In this document: in pieces, positions 17,523 through 26,859 of the stretch
How the letters are laid out: every line of letters begins with the position of its first letter
How positions within the stretch are numbered: the stretch's first letter is position 1
NCBI RefSeq assembly: GCF_035556095.1
Contig: NZ_DATMFT010000021.1
Coordinates: forward strand, 310,001 to 374,000
DNA length: 64,000 nucleotides
Direction: 5' to 3'
Source: Parapedobacter sp035556095
GTDB lineage: Bacteria; Bacteroidota; Bacteroidia; Sphingobacteriales; Sphingobacteriaceae
Program-made: the position numbers and the translations under genes
The notes under the pieces: generated by a model
The model's database searches: none
What the model was told of the DNA's origin: nothing
What the model saw: only the letters and a program-made list of their open reading frames with translations

Positions 17523-18647
17523 ATGTGGTTGAAACGGCTCGCTGTCCTTAATTTTAAGAATTGTGCCGAAGCTACCTTGGATTTTACGCCGGTGGTAAAC
17601 GCATTTACCGGTGCCAACGGAGCCGGTAAGACTAATCTGCTGGACGCTATCCACTACCTGTCGCTGTGCAAAAGTTTTTTCAACCCGATAGATTCGCAGC
17701 AAATTCGGCGGGGCTCGGACTGGTTTATGGTACAAGGCGAATTTGAGAAGAACGGGCAGTTGGATGCGGTGTCATGCAGCCTGAAACGCAACCAAAAGAA
17801 GCAGTTTAAAAAGAATAAGAAAGCCTATACGCGGTTGGCCGACCATATCGGCCTGTTTCCGTTGGTGATGGTATCGCCCAACGATTCGGCTATTGTAACC
17901 GATGGGAGTGAAGAGCGCCGCCGCTTTATAGACAACGTCATTTCGCAGACTGACCTCGCTTACCTCGATGGTCTGATTGCCTATAACAAGTGCTTGGCTC
18001 AGCGCAACAGCTTGCTGAAGCAGGCGGGTAAGGGTGGTGTATTGGACAGCAGCCTGCTTGATGTGCTCGATGTCCAACTGGTGGAATTGGGGGTGCCGAT
18101 TTTTGAGAAACGCCAAGCGTTTATGGCTGAATTTATCCCCGAGTTTGATAATCATTATCGGTTCCTTACCGAAACGGCCGAAACGGTGTCATTGGTATAC
18201 GAATCGCAGCTGATGCACGGTTCGTTTTCCACACTGTTAAGCCAATACCTGGAGCGTGACCGCTTATTAGAACGGACTACGGTAGGTATTCATAAAGACG
18301 ACCTATTATTCTCCATACATGGCGATATGCCGCTCAAAAAATTCGGTTCGCAGGGGCAGCAAAAATCATTTCTGATTGCTTTAAAGCTGGCACAGTATAG
18401 CTTCTTGCACCACCGGAAAAATTTCAAGCCGTTGCTGCTGCTGGATGATATCTTCGATAAGTTGGACGACCAGCGGACGCGAAAGCTGATGCAGATGGTC
18501 TCGGCCGATGATTTCGGGCAAATATTCCTAACTGATACGGACTCCACGCGGATAAACCGTATATTTGAAGAGATAAACCGGAGCGTGCGTATCTTTGAAA
18601 TCAATGCGGGTACAGCGCGTCAATTGGAAGAGCATGAGCAGGGGTGA
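17523..18647 (+). CDS. recF: DNA replication and repair protein RecF
   Basis: SMC-like ATPase that with RecO/RecR loads RecA on gapped DNA. The 374-residue length is usual. Walker A GANGAGKTNLLDAIHYLS lies at residues ~31-48, the RecF signature VSPNDSAIVTDGSEERRRFID follows, and the C-terminal part has the ABC signature KKFGSQGQQKSFLIALKLAQ and Walker B LLLLDDIFDKLD. Its 3' end overlaps the DciA-like gene by 14 nt. RecF is usually beside dnaN/gyrB; here it is with DUF721, a common Bacteroidota arrangement. Confidence 0.97.
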   Translation: MWLKRLAVLNFKNCAEATLDFTPVVNAFTGANGAGKTNLLDAIHYLSLCKSFFNPIDSQQIRRGSDWFMVQGEFEKNGQLDAVSCSLKRNQKKQFKKNKKAYTRLADHIGLFPLVMVSPNDSAIVTDGSEERRRFIDNVISQTDLAYLDGLIAYNKCLAQRNSLLKQAGKGGVLDSSLLDVLDVQLVELGVPIFEKRQAFMAEFIPEFDNHYRFLTETAETVSLVYESQLMHGSFSTLLSQYLERDRLLERTTVGIHKDDLLFSIHGDMPLKKFGSQGQQKSFLIALKLAQYSFLHHRKNFKPLLLLDDIFDKLDDQRTRKLMQMVSADDFGQIFLTDTDSTRINRIFEEINRSVRIFEINAGTARQLEEHEQG

Positions 18648-18924
18648 TGACATGACCATAAAAGAAGCCATCGAGAAAATGCTCGATGTGTATCGGTTGC
18701 GGCGTAAGTTTGACGAGACCGCATTGGTATCCGCTTGGCCGGAGCTGATGGGGAAGGCAATTGCCAACCGTACTAAACAATTGTATATCCGCGATAAGAA
18801 ATTGTTTGTAAAGGTAGAGTCGTCTGTTATCAAAAGCGAACTGGTGCTCATGCGGTCGCAGATCATCGGCCGCTTGAATGAGCACGTAGGCCAGGTGGTA
18901 ATCGAAGACCTCGTTTTACTCTGA
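18634..18924 (+). CDS. DUF721 / DciA-like protein
   Basis: About 96 residues with the DUF721 pattern: AWPELMGKAIANRTKQLYIRDKKLFVKVESSVIKSELVLMRSQIIGRLNEHVG. DciA-type proteins are proposed loaders or partners of the replicative helicase DnaB in bacteria without DnaC; a function next to recF fits DNA replication. I chose the ATG at 18634 (MSRGDD), which overlaps the recF stop; an ATG at 18652 (MTIKEA) is equally possible, while the open frame from 18595 is not family-like. Converges with the response regulator gene, overlapping it by 9 nt. Confidence 0.85.
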   Translation: MSRGDDMTIKEAIEKMLDVYRLRRKFDETALVSAWPELMGKAIANRTKQLYIRDKKLFVKVESSVIKSELVLMRSQIIGRLNEHVGQVVIEDLVLL

Positions 18925-19626
18925 TGGCGGCACAGAGAGGATGAACCCCACTCCATAACTGTTTTCAATCCGGGCTCCCGATGAAGAATGTCGTAACAAC
19001 TTGCGCAATCGGGATATGAATACGTCGAGGCTACGTCCCATGAAATAATCGTTTTCACCCCAAAACCGGATTAATAAGTCTTCACGCTTCACAATCGTAT
19101 TCCGGTGCGCGTACAGGTATTCCAGCAGTTCGGCTTCGCGCATGGTTACGGTGGTTTTTACCCGGCCATCTACGGAGAGGCTCAGCGCCTCCTTGTTTAA
19201 GGAAATGTTGCCGATTTGGATGATATCGGCGGTAGGCTCCACCTCCTCAACAACCTGCTTGCGGCGGACGATATTCCGAATGCGCAATACTAACTCGTCA
19301 ATATCAAAAGGTTTCGTAATGTAGTCCATTGCCCCCATGTCCAGTCCCAATAGTCGGTCCTTTTTCTCCTTGCGCGCGGTGAGGAATAAGAAATAGGCGT
19401 CTTTATCGTGGGCTACGATTCGCTGTGCCAGATCGAATCCGTTGAAGTCTGGTAGTTGTATATCGATGACGACCAAGCTGAACGCTGCCTCCTGGCGCAG
19501 GTATTCCTGGTAGGCACTTTTGCCATCCAAGCACCATGTAACGTCGAAATTCATCGCTTCGAGGTATTGTTTGGTTACGTTGCCCAGGTCTGCTTCATCT
19601 TCTACGTATAATAATTTCGGTTTCAT
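18916..19626 (-). CDS. OmpR/PhoB-family response regulator
   Basis: DNA-binding response regulator, 236 residues from the ATG at 19624-19626 (MKPKLLYVEDEADLG). Receiver domain with acidic pocket VEDE and phospho-acceptor Asp55 in VVIDIQLPDFNG, T in FLTARK and K in YITKPF; the C-terminal winged helix reads TMREAELLEYLYAHRNTIVKREDLLIRFWG...RSLDVFISRLRKLL. The open frame extends upstream but overlaps the kinase gene and lacks family similarity. It starts 7 nt after the kinase stop, so the pair is one operon with kinase first. Confidence 0.93.
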   Translation of the reverse strand: MKPKLLYVEDEADLGNVTKQYLEAMNFDVTWCLDGKSAYQEYLRQEAAFSLVVIDIQLPDFNGFDLAQRIVAHDKDAYFLFLTARKEKKDRLLGLDMGAMDYITKPFDIDELVLRIRNIVRRKQVVEEVEPTADIIQIGNISLNKEALSLSVDGRVKTTVTMREAELLEYLYAHRNTIVKREDLLIRFWGENDYFMGRSLDVFISRLRKLLRHSSSGARIENSYGVGFILSVPPSE

Positions 19627-19633
19627 GTGCGCG

Positions 19634-21064
19634 CTAGCTTTTGTAAGGGATGTGGATGGTGAATTGGCTGCCAACGTTTTCTTTGCTTTCCACGGAAAGT
19701 GTCCATCCATGGCTTTTGATACATTGGTAAGTATAATAAAGCCCCAGCCCAAGTCCGGAAATATGTTGGGCGCCCTGTTTTTGAAAACGGTAGAATTTTT
19801 CGAAAACGTGTTCTATTTCCTTGTCAGGAATACCGGTACCGTTGTCTGATATCCGTAGTTTGATGGTGTATTCGGCTACCGTGGTGTCCACGGTAATCCG
19901 CTTATGTTCGCTGCGGTTGTACTTGATGGCGTTGTCAAATAGGTTTAATAACATTGTGGTGAAAAAGAACTTATTGAGTTCCACATCGAGGGGCCTTGAG
20001 GCGGCATTCAGGATTACGGCGGTGTTTTGGACGGATAGCTTTACGTTATAATCCGTAATGATTTCGCTAAGCAATTGGTTGAGTTCATAGGATTCTTTTT
20101 GTAGGGAGGAATCGTCCATTGTGGTGATGTCCATCACCTGGTCGAAAAGCTTCTGTAGACGAAATGACTGCCGCTCGATGATTTTCGTGAGCGGTTTGAT
20201 ATTTTCCGCATTTGCGAGGATACTATCATTTTGCATATTCTTGTTTGCAACGATGATGGTTGAAAGGGGGGTGTTAAACTCGTGGGTAATGCTGTTGACG
20301 AAATCGGATTTCATTTCGGCCAGTTTTTTCTGGCTTAGCCAATTCCGGTAGGTAACGTAATATATGGATACGACACAACCGATGGCGAATAATGCGACCA
20401 GGAAAGTGGGCATCATCAGCTTCATAACACGCCATGTACGGTTCCGGTGGTCGGCATGTAAGGAAAAAGTCATCCAATAGTTATAGTCTTCAGCGTTGCT
20501 AACCGTGATATTGGCAATTTCGTTTTGCGGCAGCGGAGTGTTAAGCTCGCCACCTATGCGCACACCGACGGGGGTGTTGAGACTATCCGCCAGGAAAGAT
20601 GGAGGATTGGCGGAGTGATAGGCATTGACGAGCATCATATTGCTGAAAACCAGCTGGATGGCATTGATGGTGAGCAGATACTCAAGGTCTTCATCCAACT
20701 CGTATTCTGTTTTAACGGCTGCAAAAAGACTGTCCATAGTGTTGCCTTGGCGGAGGGCAAGAAACATGCTGTCTAATACGAGGTCTCTTTCGTGCGCAAA
20801 GACGCCCGGTCCATGCTGGTATGCGGTTTCCAATGCCCGGATGTTATCCATCAAATAGCGATCAATGATGGCTACGCCGCCGGGGAATACCTTGTCATTG
20901 CGGATACGTTGGGTATAGCGTTCGTTGATGAGGCTTTTTTCGACCGCTTGGTATTGTTCGTCCGTCAGTTTAAAGGTGTTGAAGGTAAGATAGAACACCA
21001 CGGAAATCAATAAGACGAGCCCTACTAGCGAAACACCTTTATGTGTCTTCAACGAATACCGCAT
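19634..21064 (-). CDS. Membrane sensor histidine kinase
   Basis: A 476-residue sensor. TM1 (~12-32) and TM2 (~218-238) enclose a ~185-residue periplasmic sensing region without recognised domain. HisKA: MKSDFVNSITHEFNTPLSTI with His261; HATPase motifs N (NLFDNAIKY), G1 (DNGTGI), F (FEKFYRF) and G2 (GLGLGLYYT). Partner of the downstream response regulator. The signal is unknown. Confidence 0.93.
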   Translation of the reverse strand: MRYSLKTHKGVSLVGLVLLISVVFYLTFNTFKLTDEQYQAVEKSLINERYTQRIRNDKVFPGGVAIIDRYLMDNIRALETAYQHGPGVFAHERDLVLDSMFLALRQGNTMDSLFAAVKTEYELDEDLEYLLTINAIQLVFSNMMLVNAYHSANPPSFLADSLNTPVGVRIGGELNTPLPQNEIANITVSNAEDYNYWMTFSLHADHRNRTWRVMKLMMPTFLVALFAIGCVVSIYYVTYRNWLSQKKLAEMKSDFVNSITHEFNTPLSTIIVANKNMQNDSILANAENIKPLTKIIERQSFRLQKLFDQVMDITTMDDSSLQKESYELNQLLSEIITDYNVKLSVQNTAVILNAASRPLDVELNKFFFTTMLLNLFDNAIKYNRSEHKRITVDTTVAEYTIKLRISDNGTGIPDKEIEHVFEKFYRFQKQGAQHISGLGLGLYYTYQCIKSHGWTLSVESKENVGSQFTIHIPYKS

Positions 21065-21314
21065 GTATTTATCTGATTAAGCGCTGCTTTAATATGAGCG
21101 AATATAACAATGAAATCAGAAGAATACGTGCCATATGGCCGTCTATTTGAATTTCATTAACATTTCGTTGGGCATTTGTTAACAGGTGCCGAAGGGTGGA
21201 TGTGTTATTTTTGTTGTGGTAGATGTAATTGTACCCTATTAAAACAAAATATTCCAATTTGCGATGGGCGATTTTTGCGAAGACAAAGATTGCCCATTTC
21301 AATTCTAAACAAAC

Positions 21315-22031
21315 ATGGTAATGATGCGCTTTTTTGTAGTCAGTCTTCTTCTCGTCGTTTTCCAAAGTGGCTTGATTTCATGCAATGCAGCCAAGCATAC
21401 GGTTATGGCCAGCCAAAAGGATGGTAGTACCGCGGATACGTTGATCAGGGATGGGTTTGCGCTGGTGTTTGTCCAACAGGATACTAAATTCGACACCACT
21501 GTGGCCAGTAGGCTGCAGGAAGTGTTTTTCAACGTATACCCGCCGCTGGTAGCGGCATTTAATCCTGAAGCGGTGCGCCAGGTAACCCTGACGATAGATA
21601 CGGCGTACGACGGCGTTGCCTATGCGCACGACGGTCGGGTGGTGATCAGTCAAACTTGGTTGGAAAAGAAACCGGGCGATGTGGATGTCGTTACGCACGA
21701 AGTTATGCACATCGTGCAGGCCTATCCGTCTGGCAGCGGACCGGGTTGGCTGGTGGAGGGGATTGCGGACTACGTGCGCTACAAATATGGCATCGACAAT
21801 GCCGGGGCGGGGTGGTCATTGCCTGATGTGCAAAATGACCACCATTATAGCCAGAGCTACCGGATTACCGCGCGCTTCTTGGATTGGATAGAGACCAATC
21901 GGAAGCCGGGACTGGTAAAGGTACTCGATACGGCGATGCGCACCCGTGCCTATACCGACGGTATCTGGGAAGCAGAGACCGGCCTTGACCTGGATGGGTT
22001 ATGGGCAGTTTATACGGCAGATTTTGACTGA
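21315..22031 (+). CDS. BSP-family (basic secretory protein) metallopeptidase, lipoprotein
   Basis: A 238-residue secreted protein. The N-terminal hydrophobic segment ends in a lipobox-like GLISC, so it is probably lipid-anchored. The zinc motif HEVMH, followed by PGWLVEGIADYVRYKYG, matches the peptidase family named for plant basic secretory proteins. ATGs at 21315, 21321 and 21324 all precede the same signal peptide; the shortest starts MRFFVVSLLL. It is transcribed convergently with nhaA and overlaps its 3' end by 22 nt. Confidence 0.87.
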   Translation: MVMMRFFVVSLLLVVFQSGLISCNAAKHTVMASQKDGSTADTLIRDGFALVFVQQDTKFDTTVASRLQEVFFNVYPPLVAAFNPEAVRQVTLTIDTAYDGVAYAHDGRVVISQTWLEKKPGDVDVVTHEVMHIVQAYPSGSGPGWLVEGIADYVRYKYGIDNAGAGWSLPDVQNDHHYSQSYRITARFLDWIETNRKPGLVKVLDTAMRTRAYTDGIWEAETGLDLDGLWAVYTADFD

Positions 22032-23197
22032 CGCTGGTGTACGAATTTCTTCCCAATATTTCGGAGGATTACGTATCCGATTATGCCCGAGAGGGCTGAG
22101 GCAATGAGGATGGCGAACTTGGCTTCCGTCTGGTGGTAGGCATCATCAAACGACAACAGGGCGATGAATATAGACATCGTGAAGCCGATGCCACCCATTA
22201 GCCCCATGGCCAATACCTGGAACCACTTGGTGCCTTTGGGCAGTTCGCTCAATCCAAATTTGACCGAAATCCATGAAAACAACGTTATCCCGATAGGCTT
22301 GCCGATAAACAGGCCGGCAATAATACCCATACCCAGCGGACTGGCAAGGCCTTCCATCATCCCACTCTCAAACCGGATGTTGGTATTGGCCAGGGCAAAC
22401 AGCGGCATGATGATGAAGTTGACGGGTGTAGCGATGGCGTGTTCTACGGTCTGGATGGGGGAGTGCCCCCGCTCCCGGCCTTTGATGGGAATCGTCATGG
22501 CGGTGAGCACGCCCGCTATGGTGGCATGGATGCCCGAATGATGGATGAAATACCACATGAATATACCAGGGATCAGGTAAAACCATACCGATTTGATGCC
22601 GATGCGGTTCAGGAACATCATCACCACGAATATGCCGAGTGCATACAGCAGGTAGGTGCTGTGGAGCTCCGTGGTATAGAAGATAGCGATGACCAGGATG
22701 GCCCCCAGGTCGTCTACTATGGCCAATGCTGTTAAGAATACTTTCAGCGCCACGGGCACCCGTTTGCCTAAGATGGATAAGATGCCGATGGCGAATGCGA
22801 TATCGGTTGCCATAGGGATGCCCCAGCCATGGGCGGTCTCGGTGCCGGTATTGAACAAGGCGTAAAGGCCTGCGGGGACCAGCATGCCGCCCAAGGCGGC
22901 AAATATAGGCAGGGACGCCTTTTTTGCAGATGAAAGCTGGCCATGGGCTAGCTCCTGTTTAATCTCGATGCCCACCATCAGGAAGAAGAGAGCCATCAGT
23001 CCGTCATTAATCCAGAGTAGCACGCTGTATTTGAGGTGGATTTGTGGCGTTTCGAAGCCTATTTGCTGTTCAAGCAGGGATTCAAAAGCAGGCCCTAGTG
23101 AGGAATTGGCGATAATAAGCGATATAATCAAAAATATCAATAAGGTGATACCGCTTGCGGAATCGGCTTCAAAAAACTGCTTGATCTGTTTGCGCAT
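22010..23197 (-). CDS. nhaA: Na+/H+ antiporter NhaA
   Basis: Inner-membrane antiporter exporting sodium in exchange for protons. The 395-residue protein has about 11-12 hydrophobic helices and the conserved DDLGAILVIAIFYT with the paired Asp residues needed for cation and proton binding, as well as GMLVPAGLYALFN and the P-A-T-D-I-A-F-A-IG unfolded-helix region. The C-terminus carries the usual hydrophilic Arg/Lys-rich tail. It lies 43 nt after the Sua5/YrdC gene on the same strand. Confidence 0.95.
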   Translation of the reverse strand: MRKQIKQFFEADSASGITLLIFLIISLIIANSSLGPAFESLLEQQIGFETPQIHLKYSVLLWINDGLMALFFLMVGIEIKQELAHGQLSSAKKASLPIFAALGGMLVPAGLYALFNTGTETAHGWGIPMATDIAFAIGILSILGKRVPVALKVFLTALAIVDDLGAILVIAIFYTTELHSTYLLYALGIFVVMMFLNRIGIKSVWFYLIPGIFMWYFIHHSGIHATIAGVLTAMTIPIKGRERGHSPIQTVEHAIATPVNFIIMPLFALANTNIRFESGMMEGLASPLGMGIIAGLFIGKPIGITLFSWISVKFGLSELPKGTKWFQVLAMGLMGGIGFTMSIFIALLSFDDAYHQTEAKFAILIASALSGIIGYVILRNIGKKFVHQRQSKSAV

Positions 23198-23240
23198 CTT
23201 GGGGAAAATCGTCGTTCGTTAATTAATTGGTTACTGATTA

Positions 23241-23870
23241 CTACATGAAGAGGCCAATATCGCCCTTGCCTTCACGGACGATTTCAAAATCGCCGGAGGT
23301 GGTATCCACCACTGTGGAGGCGATATTGCCTCCATACCCTCCATCGATAACGACGTCGACCAGGTCCCCGAATTTTTCATAGATAAGCTCCGGGTCGGTA
23401 GCGTATTCCACGATTTCGTCTTCGTCGTGAATGGATGCCGATACGATGGGGTTCCCCAATTCGTGCACGATTTCGCGGGCGATGAGGTTATCGGGTACGC
23501 GGATACCTACCATTTTCTTTTTCGAACTCAATAGCTTTGGGACCTGTCCGCTGGCATTGAAGATGAACGTGAATGGACCCGGTAGCGCCTTTTTCAACAC
23601 CCGGAAGGTTGCTGTATCAAAAGGCTTAGTGTATTGGGATATCGCGGTGAGGTCGTAACATATGAAAGAGAGGTTAGCTTTTTGGGGCTTTATGCCACGC
23701 AGTTCACAAACGCGCTCGATAGCCTTGTGGTTGTTGATGTCGCAACCGAGGCCATACACCGTGTCGGTAGGGTAGATAATCAATCCACCGCGTCGCAATA
23801 TCGCAGCCACCTGCTGGATGGCTTTGGGGTTGGGGTTCTCTTCGTAGATACGTAGTAACATCGTTTTCAA
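23241..23870 (-). CDS. Sua5/YciO/YrdC family protein (L-threonylcarbamoyladenylate synthase)
   Basis: A 209-residue single-domain YrdC protein. The family makes L-threonylcarbamoyl-AMP for t6A37 modification of tRNAs reading ANN codons. Visible are IIYPTDTVYGLGCDI, RGIKPQKANLSFICYDL, PGPFTFIFNAS and GIRVPDN. It lacks the C-terminal Sua5 domain, so it is TsaC/YciO-like; since YciO paralogues exist, the exact activity is not certain. It is placed 34 nt after asnS and 43 nt before nhaA. Confidence 0.88.
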   Translation of the reverse strand: MKTMLLRIYEENPNPKAIQQVAAILRRGGLIIYPTDTVYGLGCDINNHKAIERVCELRGIKPQKANLSFICYDLTAISQYTKPFDTATFRVLKKALPGPFTFIFNASGQVPKLLSSKKKMVGIRVPDNLIAREIVHELGNPIVSASIHDEDEIVEYATDPELIYEKFGDLVDVVIDGGYGGNIASTVVDTTSGDFEIVREGKGDIGLFM

Positions 23871-23904
23871 TCATTAAGCGCCGGTCGAGCGATATGCATG
23901 ACCA

Positions 23905-25350
23905 TCAAAACTCCGCGTTGTGCGGTGTACGCGGGAAGGGGATAACATCGCGGATGTTGGTCATCCCGGTAACGAACAGCACCAGTCGTTCAAAGCCCAC
24001 TCCGAATCCCGAATGGGGTGCCGTGCCGAACCGGCGGGTATCCAGGAACCAGTCCATTTCGGCCACCGGGACGTTCATCTCTTCCATCCGTTGCGTTAAC
24101 TTGTCCAGCCTCTCCTCGCGTTGCGAACCACCCACCATTTCGCCGATACCGGGGAAGAGGATGTCCATGGCGCGCACTGTACGGCGGCCTTCGGCGTCGG
24201 GCTCGTTTTGCCGCATGTAAAATGCTTTGATGTCTGCCGGGTAGTCCGTCAGGATAACCGGTTTCTTAAAATGTTTCTCCACCAGATATCGCTCGTGTTC
24301 GGACTGGAGATCGGCACCCCAGCCTTCGATGAGGTATTTGAATTGTTTCTTTTGATTGGGCTTGCTGCGCTGGAGGATATGAATGGCCTCCGTGTAAGTA
24401 AGCCGCTCAAAACTGTTGTCCAAGCAGAAATTTAGTTTGGCCACGAGATCCATATCAGACCGTTCCTGCTGCGGTTTGTTTTTTTCCTCGTCAAGCAGCC
24501 TATTACGCAAAAACTCGATTTCATCGGGACAATGGTCGAGGGCAAAACGGATCACATATTTGAGTAGTTCTTCGGCCAAATCCATGTTATCGCTGAGCTC
24601 ATAGAATGCCATTTCGGGTTCGACCATCCAAAACTCGGCCAGGTGCCGGGTGGTGTTCGAGTTCTCGGCGCGGAAGGTGGGGCCGAAGGTGTAAATATTA
24701 CCCAGGGCCATTGCGGCCAGTTCGCCTTCCAACTGCCCCGATACGGTCAGGTTGGTTGGCTTTCCAAAGAAATCCTCCCGATAATCGACCGATCCATCCG
24801 GATTACGTGGTGTGTTGTCGAAATCGAGCGTGGTTACCTGAAACATTTCGCCAGCGCCTTCGGCATCGGACCCTGTAATGATGGGTGTGTGCAGGTAGAC
24901 GAAGCCGCGCTCATAAAAAAATTGGTGGATTGCAAATGAGAGTGCCGTGCGTACCTTGAAGATTGCATTGAACGTATTGGTTCGGAAACGCAGGTGCGCA
25001 ATTTCGCGCAAGAACTCGAGGCTGTGCTTTTTGGGTTGTAACGGAAATTTATCTGGATCGCTATCGCCCAAAATTTCAAGCGTCTCTACCTTGATCTCCA
25101 CGCGTTGCCCTTTGCCCAACGATTCTACCAACGGCCCCGTCACCGCAACAGCCGCGCCTGTAGTGATCCGTTTAAGCAATGATTCGTCGGTGTTTTGAAA
25201 ATCAACTACGGCTTGGATATTACCCAAAGTAGAACCATCGTTGATGGCGATAAACTGGTTGTTTCGGAATGTCCGCACCCATCCTTTCACGGTGATCCGT
25301 TGCCCATATTCGGTGGAATTCAACAAGTCTTTTATACGTGTATGTGTCAT
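23905..25350 (-). CDS. asnS: Asparaginyl-tRNA synthetase
   Basis: Charges tRNA-Asn. Class IIb enzyme of 481 residues: N-terminal OB-fold anticodon-binding domain (ITVKGWVRTFRNNQFIAINDGS), motif 2 FRAENSNTTRHLAEFWMVEPEMAF and motif 3 GFGVGFERLVLFVTGMTNIRDVIPFPR. The start ATG at 25350 is preceded on the minus strand by a low-complexity leader phrase (AACTGGAAAAACAGAAAAGC). First gene of the run asnS-yrdC-nhaA. Confidence 0.97.
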   Translation of the reverse strand: MTHTRIKDLLNSTEYGQRITVKGWVRTFRNNQFIAINDGSTLGNIQAVVDFQNTDESLLKRITTGAAVAVTGPLVESLGKGQRVEIKVETLEILGDSDPDKFPLQPKKHSLEFLREIAHLRFRTNTFNAIFKVRTALSFAIHQFFYERGFVYLHTPIITGSDAEGAGEMFQVTTLDFDNTPRNPDGSVDYREDFFGKPTNLTVSGQLEGELAAMALGNIYTFGPTFRAENSNTTRHLAEFWMVEPEMAFYELSDNMDLAEELLKYVIRFALDHCPDEIEFLRNRLLDEEKNKPQQERSDMDLVAKLNFCLDNSFERLTYTEAIHILQRSKPNQKKQFKYLIEGWGADLQSEHERYLVEKHFKKPVILTDYPADIKAFYMRQNEPDAEGRRTVRAMDILFPGIGEMVGGSQREERLDKLTQRMEEMNVPVAEMDWFLDTRRFGTAPHSGFGVGFERLVLFVTGMTNIRDVIPFPRTPHNAEF

Positions 25351-25465
25351 TGTTGTTATTTGCTATCTGCTGTTTGCTTTTCTGTTTTTCCAGTTCACTT
25401 CGTTTCTTATACGTATACGTCGTTGCGTTTAACAACTACAACGTACGCCTATTGCTTCAAAAACA

Positions 25466-25492
25466 AAAACCCCCATAATGATTGGAGGTTTT
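25466..25492 (-). terminator. Intrinsic terminator of sucC
   Basis: Minus strand: 10-bp stem AAAACCTCCA/TGGGGGTTTT (one U-G pair), 7-nt loop, followed by TGTTTTTG. Lies 52 nt after the sucC stop. Confidence 0.85.
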
Positions 25493-25499
25493 GCTGGGG

Positions 25500-25543
25500 C
25501 ATCTAAAATCGTCAACTTACGACTTAAAATCGCCAATAGTAAA
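25500..25543 (-). repeat. TAAAATCG / CTTACGAC repeat phrase between sucC and its terminator
   Basis: Contains two copies of TAAAATCG (near 25503 and 25524) and CTTACGACTTA, resembling the phrases at 17461-17506 and 31307-31381. Confidence 0.55.
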
Positions 25544-26734
25544 TCAAGCCAGGACTTTGGTTACCAAATCGGCGGCCTCTTTAAGTTGAATCGCGGAGTA
25601 AACCTCCAATCCGGATTCGTCAATCAACCGTTTCGCTTCTTCAGCATTGGTGCCTTGCAGGCGTACGATAATAGGAACGGGGATGTTGCCGATTTCCTTA
25701 TAGGCATCGATAACGCCCTGTGCCACGCGGTCACAGCGGACAATGCCGCCGAAGATGTTAATCAGGATGGCTTTTACATTCGGATCTTTCAGAATGATAT
25801 TGAACCCCGCCTTGACGGTTTGTGCATTGGCTGTTCCGCCCACATCGAGGAAGTTGGCCGGCTCCCCACCCGCCAGTTTGATGATGTCCATCGTGGCCAT
25901 CGCCAAGCCGGCGCCGTTAACCATGCAACCTACATTGCCATCAAGCTTCACATAATTCAAATTAGACTCCCCGGCTTCAACTTCCGTGGGATCTTCTTCG
26001 GCTATATCGCGCATGGCGGCATAGTCCGGATGGCGGAACAAGCTGTTTTCATCCAAGTTTACTTTGGCGTCTACGGCCAGTATCTTATCGTCAGCTGTTT
26101 TCAGTACAGGGTTAATCTCAAACAATGATGAGTCGGTTGCTTCATATGCTTTGTAAAGCGCGGCGACGAACTTGGTCATGTCTTTTAAAGCGGCTCCACT
26201 TAGCCCCAGGTTGAAGGCAATCTTGCGTGCTTGGAAGCCTTGAAGGCCTACCTTCGGATCGACTTCTTCCTTGAAAATGAGGTGTGGTGTTTTTTCGGCT
26301 ACCTCTTCAATGTCCATGCCTCCTTCCGTAGAATACATGATGATGTTCCTCCCGCGGCCCCTGTCCAGCAGCACGCTCATGTAGAATTCTTTCGTTTCGC
26401 TCTCGCCGGGATAATATACATCCTGCGCAACCAATACCTTATTGACCTTTTTGCCTTCGGGCCCGGTCTGTGGGGTAACCAGCTGCATGCCGATGATGTC
26501 GGTGGACCGTTGCTTCACTTCATCAAGGTTTTTTGCAAGTTTAACTCCGCCGCCTTTGCCGCGGCCACCGGCGTGGATTTGGGCTTTTACCACTACCCAG
26601 TCCGAATTGTAGTCTTCCTTCAACTTCTTGGCTGCTTCTACAGCTTGGTCAGGTGTTTCGGCTACGATACCTTCCTGTACCCGAACGCCAAAACTTTTCA
26701 GTATTTGCTTACCTTGATATTCGTGAATGTTCAT
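25544..26734 (-). CDS. sucC: Succinate-CoA ligase, beta subunit
   Basis: TCA-cycle enzyme subunit forming succinate and ATP (or GTP) from succinyl-CoA. The 396-residue ATP-grasp subunit is full length: MNIHEYQGKQILKSFGV, KAQIHAGGRGKGGGVKLA, the FEINPV motif and the CoA-ligase domain KLDGNVGCMVNGAGLAMATMDIIKLAGGEPANFLDVGG and NIFGGIVRCD. The alpha subunit gene sucD is not adjacent, which is frequent in Bacteroidota. A TActTTTA box (26752-26759) upstream might be a weak -7. Confidence 0.97.
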   Translation of the reverse strand: MNIHEYQGKQILKSFGVRVQEGIVAETPDQAVEAAKKLKEDYNSDWVVVKAQIHAGGRGKGGGVKLAKNLDEVKQRSTDIIGMQLVTPQTGPEGKKVNKVLVAQDVYYPGESETKEFYMSVLLDRGRGRNIIMYSTEGGMDIEEVAEKTPHLIFKEEVDPKVGLQGFQARKIAFNLGLSGAALKDMTKFVAALYKAYEATDSSLFEINPVLKTADDKILAVDAKVNLDENSLFRHPDYAAMRDIAEEDPTEVEAGESNLNYVKLDGNVGCMVNGAGLAMATMDIIKLAGGEPANFLDVGGTANAQTVKAGFNIILKDPNVKAILINIFGGIVRCDRVAQGVIDAYKEIGNIPVPIIVRLQGTNAEEAKRLIDESGLEVYSAIQLKEAADLVTKVLA

Positions 26735-26844
26735 TTGTGTGAAATTTGGTGTAAAAGTAGGGTTTTAATCGGGAATGGGCAAGCAGTAGACGCGGTATTT
26801 TCGTGTATGATTGCTTTCTTAAGGCGATTTTTGTTGAAAAGTCA

Positions 26845-26852
26845 TACCTTCG
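26845..26852 (+). promoter_or_regulatory. Weak -7 element of lolD-like gene
   Basis: TACCTTCG, one base off TAnnTTTG, 7 nt before the ATG at 26860. A TTGTTG lies 14 nt upstream, closer than usual. Confidence 0.35.
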
Positions 26853-26859
26853 CATCATG

